DNA of 64,000 bases from Bradyrhizobium sp. B097 (lineage in GTDB: Bacteria; Pseudomonadota; Alphaproteobacteria; Rhizobiales; Xanthobacteraceae), in contig NZ_CP152412.1 of assembly GCF_038957035.1 (NCBI RefSeq), positions 1,112,501-1,176,500 on the forward strand, in the 5' to 3' direction. Of this stretch, positions 34,478-43,645 are shown piece by piece (position 1 is the first letter of the stretch; each line of letters starts with the position of its first letter). The translations under genes and the position numbers were made by a program. The notes beneath the pieces were generated by a model that was not told where the DNA came from, did not search any database, and was given only the letters and a program-made list of their open reading frames with translations.

Positions 34478-34511
34478 CTCCATTGATGCAGGGTCGTCCG
34501 CATCAATGGAG
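34478..34511. terminator. Bidirectional terminator between MFS and LysR genes
   Basis: Perfect 12-base stem CTCCATTGATGC (34478-34489) / GCATCAATGGAG (34500-34511) with a 10-base loop, placed 15 bases after the MFS stop and 7 bases before the LysR stop. There is no strong T run on either side. Confidence 0.65.
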
Positions 34512-34518
34512 TGGCACC

Positions 34519-35415
34519 TTACGGCCGGATCAACTTGGCGCGCAATCGCGTGGCTGCGACAAATGCGTCCAGCACCGGAGACGACGCGCCATAGGCGATC
34601 GCGAGTTCATATTCGACCGGTGTGCCCGGGCCACTGAGCTCACGAAACACGACGCCTTCGCGCCTGCCGGCCAGCGCTCGGGAGACCAGGGCAACGCCCA
34701 TGCCGCCGGCCACGAGGTTGACGATCGTGTCCATCTGCGGCGCTTCCTGGCCGACCTGCGGTGCAAAGCCTGCTTTGGCGCAAGCCTCGAGGATGATGCG
34801 ATGCAACCCGGGACCTTGGCGCGCCGCGAACAGGATCCATGGATCCTGGGCAAGATCCGAGAGCGCGATATGTTCGGACGTCGCGAGCGGGTGCGCTTCG
34901 GGAACGGCGGCAACCAACCGGCTGCGGGCGATGACCTCCACGTTCAACGCTTCCGCATTCTGAAGCGGGGGGATCACAAAACCAAGGTCACTCTCGCCGC
35001 TTCCGAGCAGCGTGATCTGCTGTGCTGTCATAGCCTCGCGCAGCTCGAGTTGAACGGCGGGGTAGTGCTCCCGGAAGCGAAGCAGGATCGATGGCAGAAT
35101 GTCGCGCGCGGCGCTCGCCACGAACGTCACGCGCAATGTACCAGTAAGGCCAGCGCCGGCCCGCTGCGCCGCGAGAACGGCGCGTTCGGCTTGATTGACT
35201 GCCTTCCGGGCCTCTTCGAGAAAGACCCTGCCGGCCTCCGTGAGGCGCGTGATCCGATTTGTGCGCTCGATCAGGGTGGCGCCGACCGCGTCTTCGAGGC
35301 GTTTGATCGTGGCCGTCAGCGGCGGCTGCGCCATATTCAGCCGTTCCGCGGCGCGCCGAAAGCTCAGCTCCTCCGCGACGGCAATGAATTGTCTGAACTG
35401 GCGCAGCTCGATCAT
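34519..35415 (-). CDS. LysR family transcriptional regulator
   Basis: 298-residue regulator. The N-terminal helix-turn-helix is ELSFRRAAERLNMAQPPLTA (about residues 16-35), followed by LEDAVGATLIERTNRITRLT, then a co-inducer domain with FVIPPLQNAEALNVEVIARS and MGVALVSRALAGRREGV. The BenM/CatR-like N-terminus (IELRQFRQFIAVAEELSFRR) is common for aromatic catabolism regulators. It lies 100 bases downstream of the MocR gene on the same strand and between the two catabolic operons. Confidence 0.9.
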   Translation of the reverse strand: MIELRQFRQFIAVAEELSFRRAAERLNMAQPPLTATIKRLEDAVGATLIERTNRITRLTEAGRVFLEEARKAVNQAERAVLAAQRAGAGLTGTLRVTFVASAARDILPSILLRFREHYPAVQLELREAMTAQQITLLGSGESDLGFVIPPLQNAEALNVEVIARSRLVAAVPEAHPLATSEHIALSDLAQDPWILFAARQGPGLHRIILEACAKAGFAPQVGQEAPQMDTIVNLVAGGMGVALVSRALAGRREGVVFRELSGPGTPVEYELAIAYGASSPVLDAFVAATRLRAKLIRP

Positions 35416-35515
35416 GGATCGTCCCGGTCTGCCAGGGATGGGCGAAACGGAGCCGAAATTTGAATCTCCTCCTTATCGCGGATGGTTACGCATGCTGCTG
35501 GTGGCGCCGACGAGG

Positions 35516-36895
35516 CTAGACGAAGGACATCTCTTCGGCCGACTCCAGGATTCTTCGGAGCTCGAACAGCGCTTTCTTCAAATCGTCGATCGTCGGATGG
35601 CCGAGGCAGATGCGCACACCCAGCGTGCCGCGATCGATCTGTTGCAGGGCGCCGGGCGGGGCGATTGTGATGCCGGCCCGGGCGGCTTGTGCAACCAGCG
35701 CAATCAAGGTGCGGCCGGCGGGGATAGGCAGCCAACGGTGGAAGCCGGGCGTGTCGGACACCGTTGGAAGCCAGTCTCCGAGCACCTCGTCGGCGGTGGC
35801 GTTGCGGCGCGCGGCCTCGGCGCGCTTGAGGTGGACCTGATGCAGCAGGTCGCCGCTATGGATCAGACGCGCAACGGTTTCGGCCATGATCGGGGACGCC
35901 ATCCATCCTGTCGCGCGAACTGCGTTGATGCATCTGTCGCGGAACTGGTCGGGCACCATCATCGCCCCGATGCGCAGACCGGGCGCCAGGCACTTCGCAA
36001 AGCTCGTGACATAGAAGGTCCGCTCGGGCAGCAGCTGCGCGATCGGCTTTGGAGGCGTGGAGAACAGGAAGGCATAGACATCGTCTTCCAGAAGAAATCC
36101 GTCGTGCTTGCGGATGACTTCCGCAATGTCCCGCCGCCGCTCCTCGGGCATCACCGTCCCCGTTGGTGTCTGCAGCGTCGGTGTCGCAAACAGGGCCCGT
36201 GCGTTCGTCTCGGCAAACGCGCGGTCGAGGGCCTCCGGCAGAAGGCCGTGTCTGTCGCCGTCCACGCCGTGCAGCTGGTAGCCGTTCTGGGCGGAGAGCG
36301 CGATCATGCCCGAGTAGGAGAAGCGCTCCGTCAAGACCACGGCGTCCGGCGTCGCGACCATTCCCAGCGCGATCGACAGGGCGTGCTGTCCGCCGTGCGT
36401 GATGAAGAGACGGTCGACGTCCGCGGGGATGCCGAGCTTCGCGAGCCAGGCCACCATGGTCTGGCGATGATGCAACAGCCCCTGATGCGGCAAATAGCCG
36501 AGCATCGGCTTGAGCGCTCCATCGGCGACGATCTCCTGCAGGATCGACCCGATCAATTCGTCCTCGCCGGTGGAGGGAGGCACGTTAAGCGCAAGATTGA
36601 TCGTCGCCGGCTGGCTTTCCGCATTGGTCGACGGTCGTCGACGCTGGACGAACGTTCCCCGGCCCACCTCGCCGGAGATGAGGCCGCGGGATTCCGCTTC
36701 GGCATAGGCTTTGGAAATTGTTCCGACGCTCAAGCCGAGTTGCGCGGCCATATCACGCTGGGGAAGCAGGCGCGCGCCAGGCTTCAGCGCTCCGGACTCG
36801 ATGTCGTTCTCCAGCGACTGGACGAACGCCAGATAACGCGGGCCTGGAGCCTCTGCGATAACCGGAATCCATTCGGCAGAAATGTCTTGAGACAA
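35516..36895 (-). CDS. MocR-type regulator: GntR winged helix fused to PLP-dependent aminotransferase domain
   Basis: 459-residue fusion. The N-terminal GntR DNA-binding domain is LLPQRDMAAQLGLSVGTISK (about residues 43-62). The aminotransferase-like domain binds pyridoxal phosphate through a Lys in TSFAKCLAPGLRIG (about residue 300), with FLLEDDVYAFLF and TPTLQTPTGTVMP upstream. MocR proteins sense amines, vitamin B6 or amino-acid-like ligands and act from divergent promoter regions. It is divergent from the NIPSNAP/molybdenum hydroxylase operon across a 225-base AT-rich region with several dyads, so it probably controls that operon. Confidence 0.9.
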   Translation of the reverse strand: MSQDISAEWIPVIAEAPGPRYLAFVQSLENDIESGALKPGARLLPQRDMAAQLGLSVGTISKAYAEAESRGLISGEVGRGTFVQRRRPSTNAESQPATINLALNVPPSTGEDELIGSILQEIVADGALKPMLGYLPHQGLLHHRQTMVAWLAKLGIPADVDRLFITHGGQHALSIALGMVATPDAVVLTERFSYSGMIALSAQNGYQLHGVDGDRHGLLPEALDRAFAETNARALFATPTLQTPTGTVMPEERRRDIAEVIRKHDGFLLEDDVYAFLFSTPPKPIAQLLPERTFYVTSFAKCLAPGLRIGAMMVPDQFRDRCINAVRATGWMASPIMAETVARLIHSGDLLHQVHLKRAEAARRNATADEVLGDWLPTVSDTPGFHRWLPIPAGRTLIALVAQAARAGITIAPPGALQQIDRGTLGVRICLGHPTIDDLKKALFELRRILESAEEMSFV

Positions 36896-36921
36896 GAGCG
36901 CTAATCCTCAACGGGAGAAAG

Positions 36922-37091
36922 TTGAATAGTTCAATTTCATGATTGTTTCAATATCGGTCTCAAAAAGTTGTGTTTCCCGCAGTCTCGACGGATATTTCGG
37001 CTAACAATCACTATTGTTGCGGTGCAATACGATGAAATCTTGAATATTGAACTATAATAAGTTTGACATTGCTCACGCCTTTGCTTTTATC
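36922..37091. promoter_or_regulatory. Divergent promoter/operator region between MocR and catabolic operon
   Basis: AT-rich. Dyad TTGAA-TAG-TTCAA at 36922-36934; perfect dyad AACAAT-N4-ATTGTT at 37003-37018; ATAGTTCAAT at 36926-36935 recurs inverted as ATTGAACTAT at 37046-37055. TATAAT at 37053-37058 and TTGACA at 37063-37068 (17-base spacer to TTTATC) are possible sigma-70 elements for the rightward operon. The paired elements suit a MocR dimer binding two sites. Confidence 0.55.
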
Positions 37092-37120
37092 GGCCGCGCC
37101 TGCAAGCAGGATAGGAGCGT

Positions 37121-37447
37121 GTGGTGATCTATGAAATTCGCGTCTACGAGGCGGTGGAAGGTAAGGCCCCGGCGATGAGGGCCCGGTTCAAGGAGCACGT
37201 CGCGCCGCGCTTGCCGCGCTTCGGCATCGAATTGCTCGGAGTGTTCGAGGGGCCGGTCGAGGATGGCCGCCTCACCTATCTCACACGCTTCAACTCCGAG
37301 GATGACCGCACTAGGGCCTGGGCGGCGTTTGGGGCCGACCCCGAGTGGCGCGAGATCAAGACGGCCTCCGAGAAGAATGGCCCGCTGTTGAATCGCCAGA
37401 CCGTATCGGTGTTGTCGCCGGCCGTGGCCGGTCTGCTGCTGGCGTAG
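37121..37447 (+). CDS. NIPSNAP family protein
   Basis: 108-residue ferredoxin-like-fold protein. It starts MVIYEIRVYEAVEGKAPAM and contains LLGVFEGPVEDGRLTYLTRF and AWAAFGADPEWREIK, the NIPSNAP pattern of ...RxY...G...F...W...D-P-E-W. Bacterial members are of unclear function and often sit in catabolic operons. Start GTG at 37121 (or GTG 37124) with AGGAGC upstream. It is the first gene of the molybdenum hydroxylase operon. Confidence 0.85.
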   Translation: MVIYEIRVYEAVEGKAPAMRARFKEHVAPRLPRFGIELLGVFEGPVEDGRLTYLTRFNSEDDRTRAWAAFGADPEWREIKTASEKNGPLLNRQTVSVLSPAVAGLLLA

Positions 37448-37495
37448 CCGCTCTCGCATGACGCTGTTCGAAGGCATCAAGCTCGGAAGAAGCAG

Positions 37496-38389
37496 ATGAA
37501 GCCAGCTCCGTTTGAATATGTCAGGCCGGGTTCGGTTGCCGAGGCATGCGCACTGCTCGCATCCGATGAGGACGCGCGGCTGATATCCGGCGGCCAGACG
37601 CTGATTCCAATGCTGGCGATGCGGCTCGCGCGCCCGACGAGGCTTGTCGACATCTATCGACTACCGGAGCTGAACGGCATTCGTGTCGAGGGCGATGTCC
37701 TGGCGATCGGTGCTACGACGCGTCAGGTGCAGGTGGAGCGCAGCGCGCTTGCGCGGCAATCGCTGCCGTTGCTCGCCAAGGCCTTGCCGTGGGTCGGCCA
37801 TCCCCCGACGCGCAATCGCGGCACGGTCGGCGGATCAGTCGCTCACGCCGATCCATCCGCCGAGATTCCCCTCGTTGCCGTCACACTTGGCGCAGACATC
37901 GAGATCACCAATCCGGAGGGCGTGACGGCGCTGGCCGCCGATGACTTCTTCATCGGACCGATGGTGACGTCAGTCATGCCGGGGGATTGCGTGACGGCGG
38001 TTCGCTTTCCGATCTGGTCGCATGCACGGATCGGCACCGGCTTTCACGAGGTCAGCGCTCGCAAATCCGACTTCGCGTTCGTCGCGGCGGCCGCGCAGGT
38101 GGCCCTCGACGAGAGCGGCAGCTGCATCGATGCCGCGCTCGGTATTGGAGGCGTCGGCGACCGTCCGGTGCGTCTGGACGTGTCAAGCCTGATTGGCACC
38201 GGCCTCGACAAGCAATCGATCACCGAATCAGTTCGTCAGGCCGCAGAGGTGCTCGAGCCGGCGAGCGACCTCCACGCGTCAGCTGCATATCGGCTACGGG
38301 TCGCGGTAGCTCTGGGCACGCGCGCCCTTGAAGATGCGATCAACGATGCGCGGGCCGGCGACGGCCAAACTGCGAAACGAGGCGCATAA
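37496..38389 (+). CDS. Molybdenum hydroxylase FAD-binding subunit (CoxM type)
   Basis: 297-residue flavoprotein subunit of a xanthine-dehydrogenase-family enzyme. The FAD-binding motif is SGGQTLIPMLAMRLARP (about residues 30-46), and the second is NRGTVGGSVAHADPSAE (about residues 104-120). It passes electrons from the iron-sulfur subunit to an acceptor. The length is normal for CoxM/KdhA-type subunits. The stop overlaps the next start by one base (TAATG), so the subunits are translationally coupled. Confidence 0.92.
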   Translation: MKPAPFEYVRPGSVAEACALLASDEDARLISGGQTLIPMLAMRLARPTRLVDIYRLPELNGIRVEGDVLAIGATTRQVQVERSALARQSLPLLAKALPWVGHPPTRNRGTVGGSVAHADPSAEIPLVAVTLGADIEITNPEGVTALAADDFFIGPMVTSVMPGDCVTAVRFPIWSHARIGTGFHEVSARKSDFAFVAAAAQVALDESGSCIDAALGIGGVGDRPVRLDVSSLIGTGLDKQSITESVRQAAEVLEPASDLHASAAYRLRVAVALGTRALEDAINDARAGDGQTAKRGA

Positions 38390-38946
38390 TGAAGATCATC
38401 CTCAAGGTCAACGACCGCGCCCGTGACGTCAACGTCGAGCCGCGCAAGACGCTGCTTGATACGCTCCGGGAGGATCTGGCGCTGGTCGGCAGTCACGCGG
38501 GATGCGAGCATGGTGTCTGCGGAGCTTGCACCGTCCTGCTGGATGGCGAGCCGGCGCGCGCCTGTCTGATGTTTGCGGTGCAAGCGGACGGCTACGAGAT
38601 CACGACGATCGAGGGGCTTGCGCCGGCTCCAGGCGAGCTGAGCATTGTCCAGGATGCGTTCTGCGAGACGCACGGACTGCAATGCGGCTATTGCACTCCC
38701 GGCATGATCCTGACCGCGCATTCGCTGCTCCGACGCGAGGCGAATCCGACGCGCGAGGAGATCGTCGATGCTATCTCCGCCAACATCTGCCGCTGCACCG
38801 GCTATGGACAGATCATCGAGGCGGTTCAATTCGCCGCCGAGCGTTTGCGCAAGGCCAACTCGCAGCGTTCGCCGACGGGTGCGGACGCTGACCTGCAGGA
38901 TGTCGAGGCAGTCGGGGCCAATGCTCTGCACGGAGGCGGGCGATGA
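38389..38946 (+). CDS. Molybdenum hydroxylase [2Fe-2S] subunit (CoxS type)
   Basis: 185-residue iron-sulfur subunit. The plant-ferredoxin-type cluster ligands are C39, C44, C47 and C59 (GCEHGVCGACTVLL), and the second cluster is in LQCGYCTPGMI and ISANICRCTGYGQI. About 25 extra residues at the C-terminus (SQRSPTGADADLQDVEAV) go beyond the usual 155-165. It overlaps the large subunit gene by ATGA. It carries electrons from the molybdenum site to FAD. Confidence 0.93.
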   Translation: MKIILKVNDRARDVNVEPRKTLLDTLREDLALVGSHAGCEHGVCGACTVLLDGEPARACLMFAVQADGYEITTIEGLAPAPGELSIVQDAFCETHGLQCGYCTPGMILTAHSLLRREANPTREEIVDAISANICRCTGYGQIIEAVQFAAERLRKANSQRSPTGADADLQDVEAVGANALHGGGR

Positions 38947-41351
38947 GTGGGGAAGCCTCTGCTTTGAAGTTTGTGTCGTCAAACCGGCGTGTTCGCGAAG
39001 ACCGGCGCTTCGTGGTTGGCCGTGGGCGCTATGTCGCCGACATCGTGCTCGATCGAATGCTGCACGTCGCGATCGTTCCGTCGCAGCATCCGGCCGCGCG
39101 AATCGTGTCGATCGATACGAGCGGCGCCGTGGGAATGCCGGGCGTTGTCCATGCGCTGACCGGCGAGGACCTCGTCAAGGCAGTCGATCCGTTGATGAAC
39201 GGCCTCGATACGCCAAAGGTTCGGCGTTATCCGCTCGCGGTGGGGCAGGTGCGCTATGCGGGTGAATGGGTTGTGGCTGTCGTCGCGGAAACCCGGGCCC
39301 AGGCAGAGGACGCGCTCGAGAAGGTCCGTATCGAATACGAGCCGCTGCCGTTCGTCATCGACGCTGAAGAGGCCATCACCGAAGGTAGCGCCAAGGTACA
39401 CCGGGAGCACGGCACCAACGTGCTCCTCGACAAGACCTTTGTCTGGGGCGACGTCGACAGGCATTTCGCGGAGAGCCCCCGGCGTCTGAAGTTTCGGGTG
39501 ACCTGGGGACGCAACTCGACCGTGCCGATCGAGACCTTCGGCGTGGTTGCCCAGTGGGATCCATGGTGCGAGATGCTCGATGTCTGGGCATCGATCCAGA
39601 TGCCGAAGTACCCCGACCAGATCGCGCGTGCGCTCCGCATTCCCGCCAACAACGTGCGTGTGCATCATGACGTCGATGTCGGAGGGAGCTACGGGGTCAA
39701 GCGCGGGATCAAGCACACGGTCCTGGTCTCGCATCTCACGCGTGTTCTCGGTCGGCCGGTTCGGCTCATCGAGGATCGGCTCGAGAATATGCGTGCCGGC
39801 GATGCTCACGGTCCGGAACGCATCTTCGACGTCGAGGTCGCCTTCAGTGACGACGGTCTCGTCAAGTCGATGAAGATGCATGCGCTCGACAATGTGGGCG
39901 CATACGCAGGGCGCTCGCCGTTCCAGCTTGGCAAGCCGATCGGTGCGATCGTCGGCCCGTACAAGATCGCGAGCGTGCAGTATCGGGCCACGGCGACACT
40001 GTCGAACAAAGCTGCGCAAGAGGCGGTGCGGGGCTTCGGTCAATCGCCGACGAACTATGCGATCGAGACGGCCATCGACAAGGTCGCGGCCGCGGTGGGG
40101 CTCGACCGCATCGAGATTCGCCGCCGCAACTTCATTCGCAGCGACGAGTTTCCGTATCTTATTCCAAGCGGAAGCCACTACGACAGCGGCGACTACCACG
40201 CCGTGGTCGGTAAGGTTGTTGCCAGCGCCGGCTATGAAGCGCTGGTTAGGGAACGCGACGAACTGCGCGCCTCCGGCATGATGGCAGGGATCGGCGTCGC
40301 CGCCTGCCTCGAGCCCAGCGGGGGAAATTCGTCTTTCGAGCCGCTGCTCAATGAAAAGAACACCACCACGACCTGGATGGACTCGTGCCGGATCAACGTC
40401 GACGGCGCCGGATCCGTCACCGTCACGATCCACAACACTTCGGCAGGGCAGGGGCATGAGACGCTGGCCGCCACCGTTGTGGGTGAGGTATTGGAGATCG
40501 ATCCGGATCTGATCCGCATCGTGCGGCCGGACTCCCTGGCCAGCCTTCCGTCCAACTCCCCTGTCGGCAGCCGCATGGCGATTATGTTGGGTGGTGCCTG
40601 CTATCACGCCGCTCAGAAGCTCAGGCACAAGCTGACGAGGATCGGTGCGCATCGGCTCGGTATCCCGGAAGGCGATGCGACCTACGCCCAGGGCAGCGTG
40701 TCCGATCCGAAATCGAGCGCGCGCTTGTCGTGGATTGATCTGGTGAACCTCGGGCATCGGCATTTCCACGCGTTGCCCGAAGGCACCGAACCGGGACTGG
40801 AGGCCACGCATGTGATGCAGGTGCCGACCGGCACCAAGCTGCCGGAAAACGGCCGCGTGCAAATGTACCCCTGTCATTCCTTCGAGTTTCACCTAATCCT
40901 GCTCGCGTTTGATCCGGAGATCGCAAAGCCGGAGATCCGGCGTTACGTCATCGGGCATGACTGCGGCACCGTGATCAATCCGCACATCGTGAAGGGCATG
41001 ACGCTCGGCGGAATCGCGCATGGCATCGGGGCAGCCCTGCTCGAGGAGTTTGTCTATGACGAGGAAGGGCAGATTTTGACCCAGAGCTTCATGGACTATC
41101 TGCTGCCATCGTCGCACGAGATGCCGAATGTCGAAATCGTGCATCACTGCACGCCATCGCCGTTCACGGTGTTCGGCCAGAAGGGATCCGGCGAGAGCGG
41201 CTACCTCGGTGCGCCTGCGGTGATCTCGGGCGCGATCAATGACGCGGTCTCCCCGCTCGGCATCTCGTTCTCGAAACTTCCCATTCGCATCGCGGCAATC
41301 AGTGATGCCATCGCCGCGGCGGAAGACGCAAAGAAGAAGGGTACACAATGA
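38943..41351 (+). CDS. Molybdenum hydroxylase large (molybdopterin) subunit (CoxL/XdhB type)
   Basis: 802-residue catalytic subunit. It begins RRVREDRRFVVGRGRYVADI, as in CoxL-like proteins. The active-site loop region is EAVRGFGQSPTNYAIETAID (about residues 358-377), corresponding to AYRGAGRPE of form II enzymes rather than the AYxCSFR of CO dehydrogenase. The catalytic glutamate is probably in GQKGSGESGYLGAPAVIS near residue 745. So it is not a true CO dehydrogenase; related enzymes hydroxylate N-heteroaromatics, aldehydes or similar. It overlaps the following amidohydrolase by ATGA. Confidence 0.92.
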   Translation: MSGEASALKFVSSNRRVREDRRFVVGRGRYVADIVLDRMLHVAIVPSQHPAARIVSIDTSGAVGMPGVVHALTGEDLVKAVDPLMNGLDTPKVRRYPLAVGQVRYAGEWVVAVVAETRAQAEDALEKVRIEYEPLPFVIDAEEAITEGSAKVHREHGTNVLLDKTFVWGDVDRHFAESPRRLKFRVTWGRNSTVPIETFGVVAQWDPWCEMLDVWASIQMPKYPDQIARALRIPANNVRVHHDVDVGGSYGVKRGIKHTVLVSHLTRVLGRPVRLIEDRLENMRAGDAHGPERIFDVEVAFSDDGLVKSMKMHALDNVGAYAGRSPFQLGKPIGAIVGPYKIASVQYRATATLSNKAAQEAVRGFGQSPTNYAIETAIDKVAAAVGLDRIEIRRRNFIRSDEFPYLIPSGSHYDSGDYHAVVGKVVASAGYEALVRERDELRASGMMAGIGVAACLEPSGGNSSFEPLLNEKNTTTTWMDSCRINVDGAGSVTVTIHNTSAGQGHETLAATVVGEVLEIDPDLIRIVRPDSLASLPSNSPVGSRMAIMLGGACYHAAQKLRHKLTRIGAHRLGIPEGDATYAQGSVSDPKSSARLSWIDLVNLGHRHFHALPEGTEPGLEATHVMQVPTGTKLPENGRVQMYPCHSFEFHLILLAFDPEIAKPEIRRYVIGHDCGTVINPHIVKGMTLGGIAHGIGAALLEEFVYDEEGQILTQSFMDYLLPSSHEMPNVEIVHHCTPSPFTVFGQKGSGESGYLGAPAVISGAINDAVSPLGISFSKLPIRIAAISDAIAAAEDAKKKGTQ

Positions 41352-42325
41352 TCATCGACTGTCACGCTCATTTGGTGCCTCCGGGCCTGCTCGACGCGAT
41401 CCGCGCGAACGCGGCGAAGTTTCCGTCGATCAAGGTGATCGAGGACGGCGGGAGCCTCGGATTTTCGTTCGCCGGTGCCAAGCCGACGCGTCCCGTCTCC
41501 AAGCCGTTGAGCGATATCGCGGCGCGCCTGAAGTGGATGGACACGCAGAAGGTGGAACGCCAGGTGGTCGGTGGCTGGCTCGACATGTTCGGCTATGAAA
41601 TTCCGGCAGAGGAGGGAGCCGGGTGGTCGCGTCTGATCAATGCGCATCTCGCGCAGACGGCCAGGGAGGAGCCCCGCTTCGTCCCGCTGGCCACGGTTCC
41701 GCTGCAGGACGGCGCGCTTGCCGCCGAAGTGCTGCGCGAGGCGCACCAGTCCGGCTTCAAGGGGGCGATGATCGGAACGCAGCCGAAGGGAAAGGGTGGC
41801 GTTCTCGACGACCCCGCGCTCAAGCCGTTCTGGGAAGCCACGAACGACCTCGGTTCGGTGATCTTCATCCATCCCGTGTTCGAAAGCGGCGACGATCGCG
41901 TTCACGACTACGGAATGGCCAATGCGGTCGGCCGGATCACCGACACCCTGATCGCGATGTCTCGTCTGATCTATGCGGGCCACGTCGGGCGCTACGCGAA
42001 TGCCAGGATCGTTGCCGGGATCGGCGGCGCGGCGCTGCCTTACGTCATTGGCCGGTTGCGCCGGAACTATCAACTCGACAAGGACAAGCTGGGCGATCCC
42101 GATGCCGCGCTTGCCGCAATGTATTACGACACCATCGTGCAGGACCCCCGTGCCCTGCGCTTTCTCGCGGACGTGGTGGGTGCCGACCGTATCATGATGG
42201 GATCGGACATGCCGTTCCCGATTGGCGATCTCGCGCCGCTGAACATTGTTGAGGACACGCCGCTCACGCCGAGCGAGCGGATCTCGATCAATGGCGGCCT
42301 CGCTCAGCGCTTGTTCGGTCTCTGA
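41348..42325 (+). CDS. ACMSD-like amidohydrolase family protein
   Basis: 325-residue metal-dependent hydrolase or decarboxylase. The metal motif DCHAHLVPPG gives H6-x-H8, the central His is in VIFIHPVFES (about residue 175), and the catalytic Asp in MMGSDMPFPIGDL (about residue 284). This is the arrangement of 2-amino-3-carboxymuconate-6-semialdehyde decarboxylase, which acts on ring-cleavage products of aminoaromatics. It overlaps CoxL by ATGA and CoxG follows 9 bases later. It probably processes a hydroxylated or ring-opened intermediate. Confidence 0.9.
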   Translation: MIIDCHAHLVPPGLLDAIRANAAKFPSIKVIEDGGSLGFSFAGAKPTRPVSKPLSDIAARLKWMDTQKVERQVVGGWLDMFGYEIPAEEGAGWSRLINAHLAQTAREEPRFVPLATVPLQDGALAAEVLREAHQSGFKGAMIGTQPKGKGGVLDDPALKPFWEATNDLGSVIFIHPVFESGDDRVHDYGMANAVGRITDTLIAMSRLIYAGHVGRYANARIVAGIGGAALPYVIGRLRRNYQLDKDKLGDPDAALAAMYYDTIVQDPRALRFLADVVGADRIMMGSDMPFPIGDLAPLNIVEDTPLTPSERISINGGLAQRLFGL

Positions 42326-42334
42326 GGGGATGAC

Positions 42335-42799
42335 ATGAAGCTTGATATCGGTGGCAGTGAAACCGTGCCCGCTTCCGTGGAGGCGCTTTGGGTTGCCCTT
42401 AACGATCCCGTTGTCCTGACCCGCTGTATCCCGGGTTGCAAGAATATGACGGAGACTGCGCCGGATACCTACACGGTGGAGATGCAGCTTCGCGTGGCCG
42501 CGGTTGGCGGGTCGTTCGAAGGCGCGATCAGCCTCTCGGACAAGGCGGCCCCGAGATCCTGCAACATCAAGGTATCCGGGAGCGGATCGCTGGGGCACGG
42601 CACGGGCATCGCGCGCTTCGACATTGAACCAGATGGCGAGCGCGCCTCCAGGCTCATCTACAAGGGCAACGGCGAAGTCGGCGGACTCGTCGCTGGCGTG
42701 GGGCAGCGGATCCTCGCAGGAGTGTCAAAGCACTTGATTGGCCGCTTTTTTGTCGCGCTACGCAAGGAGTTTTCCGCAACTCAGAGTGCGGCGGAATGA
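42335..42799 (+). CDS. CoxG family protein (SRPBCC domain)
   Basis: 154-residue member of the carbon monoxide dehydrogenase subunit G family. It begins MKLDIGGSETVPASVEALWV, with NDPVVLTRCIPGCKNMTETA and SGSGSLGHGTGIARFDIEPD, all typical. In Oligotropha, CoxG anchors the Cox enzyme to the cytoplasmic membrane; the C-terminal stretch LIGRFFVALRKEF may do this here. Its presence in the operon supports membrane association of the molybdenum hydroxylase. Confidence 0.9.
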   Translation: MKLDIGGSETVPASVEALWVALNDPVVLTRCIPGCKNMTETAPDTYTVEMQLRVAAVGGSFEGAISLSDKAAPRSCNIKVSGSGSLGHGTGIARFDIEPDGERASRLIYKGNGEVGGLVAGVGQRILAGVSKHLIGRFFVALRKEFSATQSAAE

Positions 42800-42800
42800 C

Positions 42801-43622
42801 GTGGTGAAGAGCCCAGCCAATCACATCGAGCGAATAGCCGTCGAGCCGGGCGTGAAGCTGGCCGTCGAGGTGCCGCCGCCGTCCAACAAGCCGGTTATGG
42901 TGTTGAGCAACTCGATCGGAGCGACGATGTCGATGTGGGACGACATCGTCGCACGCCTTACAGAGCGGTGGCGGCTGGTTCGCTACGATACGCGCGGCCA
43001 CGGGCAATCGGATGTGCCCGCTGGTCCCTACACCATCGATCGGCTGGGGCTCGACGCCGTCGCCATTCTTGACGTATTGGAGATTCCGCGCGCGACCTTT
43101 TGCGGGTTGTCGCTCGGCGGACTAATGGGGCAATGGCTCGGCGCCATCAGGGGCGAGCGGCTGACTGGCCTTGTCCTTGCAAACACGGCGCCAAACTTCC
43201 CGCCGCCCTCGCTGTGGCTGGAGCGTGCTGCGGCAGTGCGCGCCCACGGTATGGCCCCGATGATTGTGCCGACGCTCGATCGCTGGCTCACCAGATCGTT
43301 TCGGGAGCTGCATCCGGAGCGGACCGAACAGCTCGGCAAGATGATTGCCGCCATTTCGCCCGAAGGATACGCGGCCTGCTGTGAGGTGCTGGCGGTTGCC
43401 GATCTGAAGCCGCGTCTGCCCGACATCGGTTGCCCAGTCCTGGTGATTTGCGGCGCAAACGATCCCTCGACGCCACCTTCGCGTGGAGAGGAGATCGCGG
43501 CCGGCGTCCCGGGCGCGCGCATGGTGACCCTCGATGCGGCGCATATCTCGGCGATCGAAGCATCCGGCGCATTTGCAGAAGAGCTCTTGCAATTCGCGGT
43601 CCGCACAGTCGGCCCAGCATAG
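42801..43622 (+). CDS. Alpha/beta hydrolase (3-oxoadipate enol-lactonase-like)
   Basis: 273-residue serine hydrolase. MVLSNSIGATMSMWDDIVAR is the N-terminal signature of PcaD-like enol-lactonases. RLVRYDTRGHGQSDVPAGPY follows, the nucleophile is in FCGLSLGGLMGQWLG (Ser about 101), the acid is in VICGANDPSTPP, and the His in DAAHISAIEAS. GTG at 42801 or 42804 right after the CoxG stop. It probably opens a lactone or hydrolyses an amide or vinylogous ketone in the pathway. Confidence 0.88.
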   Translation: MVKSPANHIERIAVEPGVKLAVEVPPPSNKPVMVLSNSIGATMSMWDDIVARLTERWRLVRYDTRGHGQSDVPAGPYTIDRLGLDAVAILDVLEIPRATFCGLSLGGLMGQWLGAIRGERLTGLVLANTAPNFPPPSLWLERAAAVRAHGMAPMIVPTLDRWLTRSFRELHPERTEQLGKMIAAISPEGYAACCEVLAVADLKPRLPDIGCPVLVICGANDPSTPPSRGEEIAAGVPGARMVTLDAAHISAIEASGAFAEELLQFAVRTVGPA

Positions 43623-43645
43623 GTTTACCGGGAGGAGGAAGTGTC

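Noticed and set aside
38979..40892. 637-codon open frame on the minus strand
   Set aside because: Antisense to the clear molybdenum hydroxylase large subunit; His/Arg/Asp-rich shadow.
41201..42598. 465-codon open frame on the minus strand
   Set aside because: Antisense to the amidohydrolase and CoxG genes; no motif or ribosome site.
38389..42799. Aerobic CO dehydrogenase operon
   Set aside because: CoxMSL and CoxG resemblance suggested it, but the large subunit lacks the cysteine-containing active-site loop of true CO dehydrogenase and the neighbours are catabolic enzymes and an importer.
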